Assembly: GCA_910587485.1 (NCBI GenBank)
Contig: CAJUKN010000030.1
Span: forward strand, 1-9,265
Source: an uncultured Lachnospira sp.
Lineage (GTDB): Bacteria > Bacillota > Clostridia > Lachnospirales > Lachnospiraceae
Direction of reading: 5' to 3'
DNA length: 9,265 bases
Made by a program: the position numbers and the translations under genes. The notes under the pieces were generated by a model. It was not told where the DNA came from. It searched no databases and saw nothing but the letters and a program-made list of their open reading frames with translations. Shown one piece after another: positions 6,640 through 9,265 of this stretch (positions within the stretch are counted from its first letter, which is position 1; each line of letters opens with the position of its first letter).

Positions 6640-6817
6640 TATGATTTGGTACCTCCAACTTATCATGTAATTTGTTATTATGATATATTCCTATCTTTTT
6701 GGATAAAACAACACATATAACAAATAATACAAATAATACACCTAAGTATATAAATATTATTGAAAAATCATAACTTCCTGAATGAAGCCCAAAAAAGGCA
6801 TCAATAACTTCTCTCAT
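6629..6817 (-). CDS. Small single-pass membrane protein in the polysaccharide operon
   Basis: This 62-aa protein is of unknown family. It has one strong membrane helix (about 19-39, rich in Ile, Val, Leu and Phe) followed by KK, predicting a short outside N-terminus and a 23-residue inside tail rich in His, Asn and Lys. It is tightly embedded: its ATG shares one base with the cpsD stop (TAATG), and its last 11 bases overlap the start of the glycosylphosphotransferase gene. GGAG lies about 10 bases before the ATG, inside the end of cpsD. The coupling on both sides makes it very likely a real gene. A role as an adaptor between the kinase and the priming enzyme is a guess from position. Confidence 0.75.
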   Translation of the reverse strand: MREVIDAFFGLHSGSYDFSIIFIYLGVLFVLFVICVVLSKKIGIYHNNKLHDKLEVPNHNEK

Positions 6818-7533
6818 TATTCATCATCTCCATAATTCCCATAATATTTTCCATAATATCTTCCATAATAATTGCCATAGTATCTGCCATAATAACTGTT
6901 ACCAGATAAATCAACTTTATTAAGCACTACACCAAGTATTTTAATTCCAGCCATTTTAAGCTGTTCAATTGCTCTCTGTGCAAATTTATAGCTTATTGAA
7001 TGTGCGCATACCACAAAGACTGCCGCATCACACTGTGTAGCAACCACCGATGCATCCGTAACATTTCCAAGTGGTGGCGTATCAATAATCACATAATCAT
7101 ACTCTCCTCGAAGCATCATAATCAATGCTTCAAATGTTTTATTGCCCAGCAGCTCTGATGGATTAGGTGGAACAACTCCTGAAAAGATAACATGAAAATT
7201 ATCTACATTGGTTGCACACACAGCCTCTGAAAAATTACACATACCAGAAAGGTAATGTGAAAGCCCTCTAAGCTTTTTATTAATCTTATAACGTCTTACA
7301 AGAACGGATTTTCTTAAATCGGCATCAACAAAAATAACTCGTTTTCCAGATTCCGCTAAAGAAACGGCAAGGTTAAATGCAACGGACGACTTTCCTTCGT
7401 TTGGAGTAGAACTGGTAAACATAATAACCTTCATATCCGAACCACATAATTGAATATTTGTTCTCAATGTTTTATATGCTTCATTTGTTCTATAATCCAA
7501 TTTTCTCATCTTTTCAATATCAACTGCTAACAT
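6817..7533 (-). CDS. cpsD: Bacterial tyrosine kinase CpsD/YwqD (BY-kinase)
   Basis: This cytoplasmic P-loop tyrosine autokinase (238 aa) controls polysaccharide polymerisation and export together with its membrane activator CpsC. The Walker A motif is TPNEGKSS (43-50), Walker A' is VIFVDADLRKS (66-76) and Walker B is YVIIDTPP (147-154). These mark a BY-kinase rather than MinD or ParA. The C-terminus (214-234) is the autophosphorylation cluster, 11 tyrosines in five near-identical YYGx units plus YG, encoded by a 12-bp DNA repeat. The ATG overlaps the cpsC stop by one base (TAATG), and AAGGAGG (7541-7547) lies 7 bases upstream. As in other Gram-positives, kinase and activator are separate proteins, encoded side by side. 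The identity is secure. Confidence 0.95.
   Translation of the reverse strand: MLAVDIEKMRKLDYRTNEAYKTLRTNIQLCGSDMKVIMFTSSTPNEGKSSVAFNLAVSLAESGKRVIFVDADLRKSVLVRRYKINKKLRGLSHYLSGMCNFSEAVCATNVDNFHVIFSGVVPPNPSELLGNKTFEALIMMLRGEYDYVIIDTPPLGNVTDASVVATQCDAAVFVVCAHSISYKFAQRAIEQLKMAGIKILGVVLNKVDLSGNSYYGRYYGNYYGRYYGKYYGNYGDDE
6832..6894 (-). repeat. 12-bp tandem repeat encoding the BY-kinase tyrosine cluster
   Basis: The 3' end of cpsD contains five tandem 12-bp units of the form TAYTATGGNNRN, each encoding Tyr-Tyr-Gly-(Arg/Asn/Lys), with a final Tyr-Gly. The units vary mainly in the fourth codon. In-frame gain or loss of units could change the number of phosphorylatable tyrosines without breaking the reading frame. 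Confidence 0.85.
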
Positions 7534-8618
7534 TACTTATCCTCCTTAACTCTCGAAACATTAAGTGATGGTGCTTTTGTTATTGGTTTCTTAACACTGC
7601 CTGCAGGAGTTGTTTGATTTTGAATGGTTCGTCCTGTTGATGTTGCTTGACTTGAAATCCGCCCTGCCGTTGTTGTTTGTCCTTGAACCGTTCGTCCTGC
7701 TGGTGCTGTCTGTCCTGTCATGGTTCGCCCTGCCATTGTTGTTTGACTTGAAACCGTTCGTCCTGCTGACGTTGTTTGACTTGCACCAGAACTTCTTAAC
7801 GGCGCGCCTGAAACACGCTTTGTCTGTGAAGATAACTCTGTTCTGGAACTTGACCGGCTTCCTGACGAAGAACTACTTTTCTTCTTCTTTCTTTTCTTTT
7901 TTGACCTTGATGAATCTTGACCATCATCTAATTCATCTGAAAATGGAATCAATGCTAATGTACTTAATCCTAAATATCTCTCAACATCTTCTGATGTTGT
8001 GATAGTATCATTAAGAAGAAATCGAACAATAACTACTGCTATTGTTAAAATCACACCTATAATACCTGCAATCAGCACATTTCTCGTAACATTTGGTGCA
8101 GATGGTGCCCCAGGTACAACCGCATGGTCAAAAACTTCACATTTTTCAATTTGCATAATTGAACAAATCGAATCACCAGAAACAACCGCAACTTTTTCAG
8201 CAATTTCTTTTACTTGATACTGGTCATGTCCAGCTACCGAAATATCAAGAATACGTGTATTTGTCTTATTAGTAACTGTAATCATCTGATACAATTCCCC
8301 ATAGGACATATTAATTCCTAATTCACTTATAGCTTTTTCAAGTACTGTACGACTTTTTACAAGCACCATATAATCCTGTGTCAACTGTGTAGAAGACTGT
8401 AAATCACTGTATGTTGTTGCAGAATTGGCATTTTGTTTATTTAATACATACAAACTGGCTTGTGATACATATGTTGGTCTGACAAAAAATTTCGTGTATA
8501 CAAAAGTTGCTAACCCAAATATCACACCAACAATTATAATAATAGCCAGCTTACTTATAACTACAGATAGAACTTGTCTTAAATCAATTTCTATCTCATC
8601 ATTCTTCTGTTTTTCCAT
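7533..8618 (-). CDS. cpsC: CpsC/Wzz-type chain-length regulator and kinase activator with long repetitive tail
   Basis: This membrane protein (361 aa from the chosen start) regulates polysaccharide chain length and activates the BY-kinase CpsD. Helix 1 lies at about 22-42. The extracellular Wzz domain spans 45-165 and leads to a Pro-rich stretch VVPGAPSAPN (167-176) before helix 2 (181-202). After the usual juxtamembrane segment (DVERYLGLSTLALIP, 211-225) most family members end soon. Here about 130 cytoplasmic residues follow: an octet of Lys/Arg (240-247), a Ser-rich stretch (248-258) and 11-residue repeats of the type QTTxAGRTxxx (281-341). The start is uncertain. The ATG at 8618 has GGAGG (8630-8634) 11 bases upstream. 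The ATG at 8636 would overlap the cpsB stop (TGATG) but has no ribosome site and itself abuts this one. The last base of the stop overlaps cpsD. Confidence 0.9.
   Translation of the reverse strand: MEKQKNDEIEIDLRQVLSVVISKLAIIIIVGVIFGLATFVYTKFFVRPTYVSQASLYVLNKQNANSATTYSDLQSSTQLTQDYMVLVKSRTVLEKAISELGINMSYGELYQMITVTNKTNTRILDISVAGHDQYQVKEIAEKVAVVSGDSICSIMQIEKCEVFDHAVVPGAPSAPNVTRNVLIAGIIGVILTIAVVIVRFLLNDTITTSEDVERYLGLSTLALIPFSDELDDGQDSSRSKKKRKKKKSSSSSGSRSSSRTELSSQTKRVSGAPLRSSGASQTTSAGRTVSSQTTMAGRTMTGQTAPAGRTVQGQTTTAGRISSQATSTGRTIQNQTTPAGSVKKPITKAPSLNVSRVKEDK
7596..7778 (-). repeat. 33-bp tandem repeats in the cpsC tail
   Basis: Six consecutive units encode QTTSAGRTVSS, QTTMAGRTMTG, QTAPAGRTVQG, QTTTAGRISS, QATSTGRTIQN and a partial QTTPAGS. 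The period is 11 residues (33 bp), except for one 10-residue unit. Indels are in frame, so unit number can vary without a frameshift. On the plus strand the units appear as repeated GTTGTTTG...GTTCGTCCTG blocks. Confidence 0.85.
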
Positions 8619-8635
8619 TATTGATACATCCTCCA

Positions 8636-9265
8636 TCAATCAATATATTCACCATTTAAAATAGTAATCGAATTTTCTCTCAATAATCTTAACGCATAAT
8701 CATCACCATATTTTTTAAATAGGTAATCTGCACATTCAGCCATTCTGGGAGCTCTATGACTATTACTGTGAGCATCGGTTCCTATCACATCGACAAGCTC
8801 ATCACTTAAAAGGTGTTTGACAAACTTTTTTATTTTGCTGCCCTGATTACCAATCACTGTATCTGAATTCATTTGTATAACAGCACCTAAATCTTTTGTT
8901 TCATAAATTCGTTCCCAATTGTCAACCAGACACATATATCTCTCAACGTGGGCAATAATTGGTATATAACCACTTTGCATAATACTAGTAATACTGTTTC
9001 TAATGCTTGAAAATTCTACCATAGGGTCATACTCAACCAATACATAATTTGTATTTCCCATACATAGTATTTCGCCATTTTCTAAGGATTCAACAACCGA
9101 CGATGAAAAAAATAATTCCCTACCAAGACTAAAACTCATATCTTTATAAATTTTTGACACAGCATCACAAAATATTTCAAATCGATTCCAGAGTTCTTCA
9201 TAAGGAACTGTACATTTTCTAGGATGATAATGAGGGGTGCATACTATGTGACGTATTCCCTCGTC
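8636..9265 (-). CDS. cpsB: CpsB/YwqE PHP-type phosphotyrosine phosphatase, 5' end cut by the window
   Basis: This manganese-dependent phosphatase of the PHP superfamily dephosphorylates CpsD and closes the CpsB/C/D control loop. The open frame runs uninterrupted to the window edge, giving 209 visible residues. Roughly 45-50 N-terminal residues, including the DxHxH metal motif, are missing compared with the usual length of about 255. Visible family blocks are CTPHYH (9-14 of the visible part), GRE (48-50), the metal-binding AHVERY (105-110) and GTDAHS (162-167). A GTG at 9160 could be mistaken for a start. It is not one, because the TPHYH block and the DEGIRHIV segment lie upstream in the same frame. 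The stop lies 18 bases before the preferred cpsC start. Confidence 0.93.
   Translation of the reverse strand, partial: DEGIRHIVCTPHYHPRKCTVPYEELWNRFEIFCDAVSKIYKDMSFSLGRELFFSSSVVESLENGEILCMGNTNYVLVEYDPMVEFSSIRNSITSIMQSGYIPIIAHVERYMCLVDNWERIYETKDLGAVIQMNSDTVIGNQGSKIKKFVKHLLSDELVDVIGTDAHSNSHRAPRMAECADYLFKKYGDDYALRLLRENSITILNGEYID

Noticed and set aside
7610..8002. Plus-strand ORF of 130 codons opposite cpsC
   Set aside because: It is the antisense shadow of the cpsC repeat tail: repetitive, without a ribosome site, and opposite a well-supported gene.
9158..9160. GTG as start of the phosphatase gene
   Set aside because: The frame stays open to the window edge, and the upstream 35 codons encode the conserved TPHYH region of the PHP phosphatase.

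Overview
The window looks like the chromosome of a low-GC Gram-positive bacterium of the Clostridia, most likely a Lachnospiraceae-type gut anaerobe. The evidence is the AT-rich intergenic DNA, strong GGAGG-type ribosome binding sites, an oxygen-scavenging FprA flavodiiron protein, a sortase system and a CpsB/CpsC/CpsD exopolysaccharide module. The genus cannot be fixed from the sequence alone. No rRNA, tRNA, CRISPR array, transposase or integrase gene is visible.

Layout. (1) Bases 1-138 hold no gene. They contain two hairpins, the second of which closes trpS. (2) Bases 139-1230, minus strand, encode a tryptophanyl-tRNA synthetase of the divergent 'type II' kind. It has its own promoter and a leader of about 200 nt. 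(3) Bases 1231-1671 form a divergent, very AT-rich promoter region. (4) Bases 1672-3921, plus strand, form a compact three-gene surface cassette. It encodes a small secreted protein with a sortase-like C-terminal signal, a class D-like sortase, and an unrecognised four-helix membrane protein. A perfect 16-bp inverted repeat followed by seven T lies inside the first codons of the sortase gene and looks like an internal terminator or attenuator. (5) A perfect 30-bp palindrome at 3948-3977 is the shared terminator between convergent transcription units.

(6) From the right edge back to 4034, all genes lie on the minus strand. In transcription order they are cpsB (PHP-type phosphotyrosine phosphatase, cut by the window edge), cpsC (Wzz-type chain-length and kinase-activator protein with an unusual repetitive cytoplasmic tail), cpsD (BY-kinase with a tyrosine-repeat tail), a 62-aa single-pass membrane protein, a polyprenyl-phosphate glycosylphosphotransferase that primes polysaccharide synthesis, and fprA. 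The first five overlap by 1 to 11 bases or, for cpsB/cpsC, sit within about 20 bases, so they are translationally coupled. CpsC and CpsD form the tyrosine kinase, CpsB removes the phosphates, and the glycosylphosphotransferase makes the first lipid-linked sugar. No downstream glycosyltransferases, flippase or polymerase are in the window.

The least explained parts are the surface protein/sortase/membrane protein cassette with its internal hairpin, the CpsC repeat tail, and the small membrane protein between kinase and priming enzyme.
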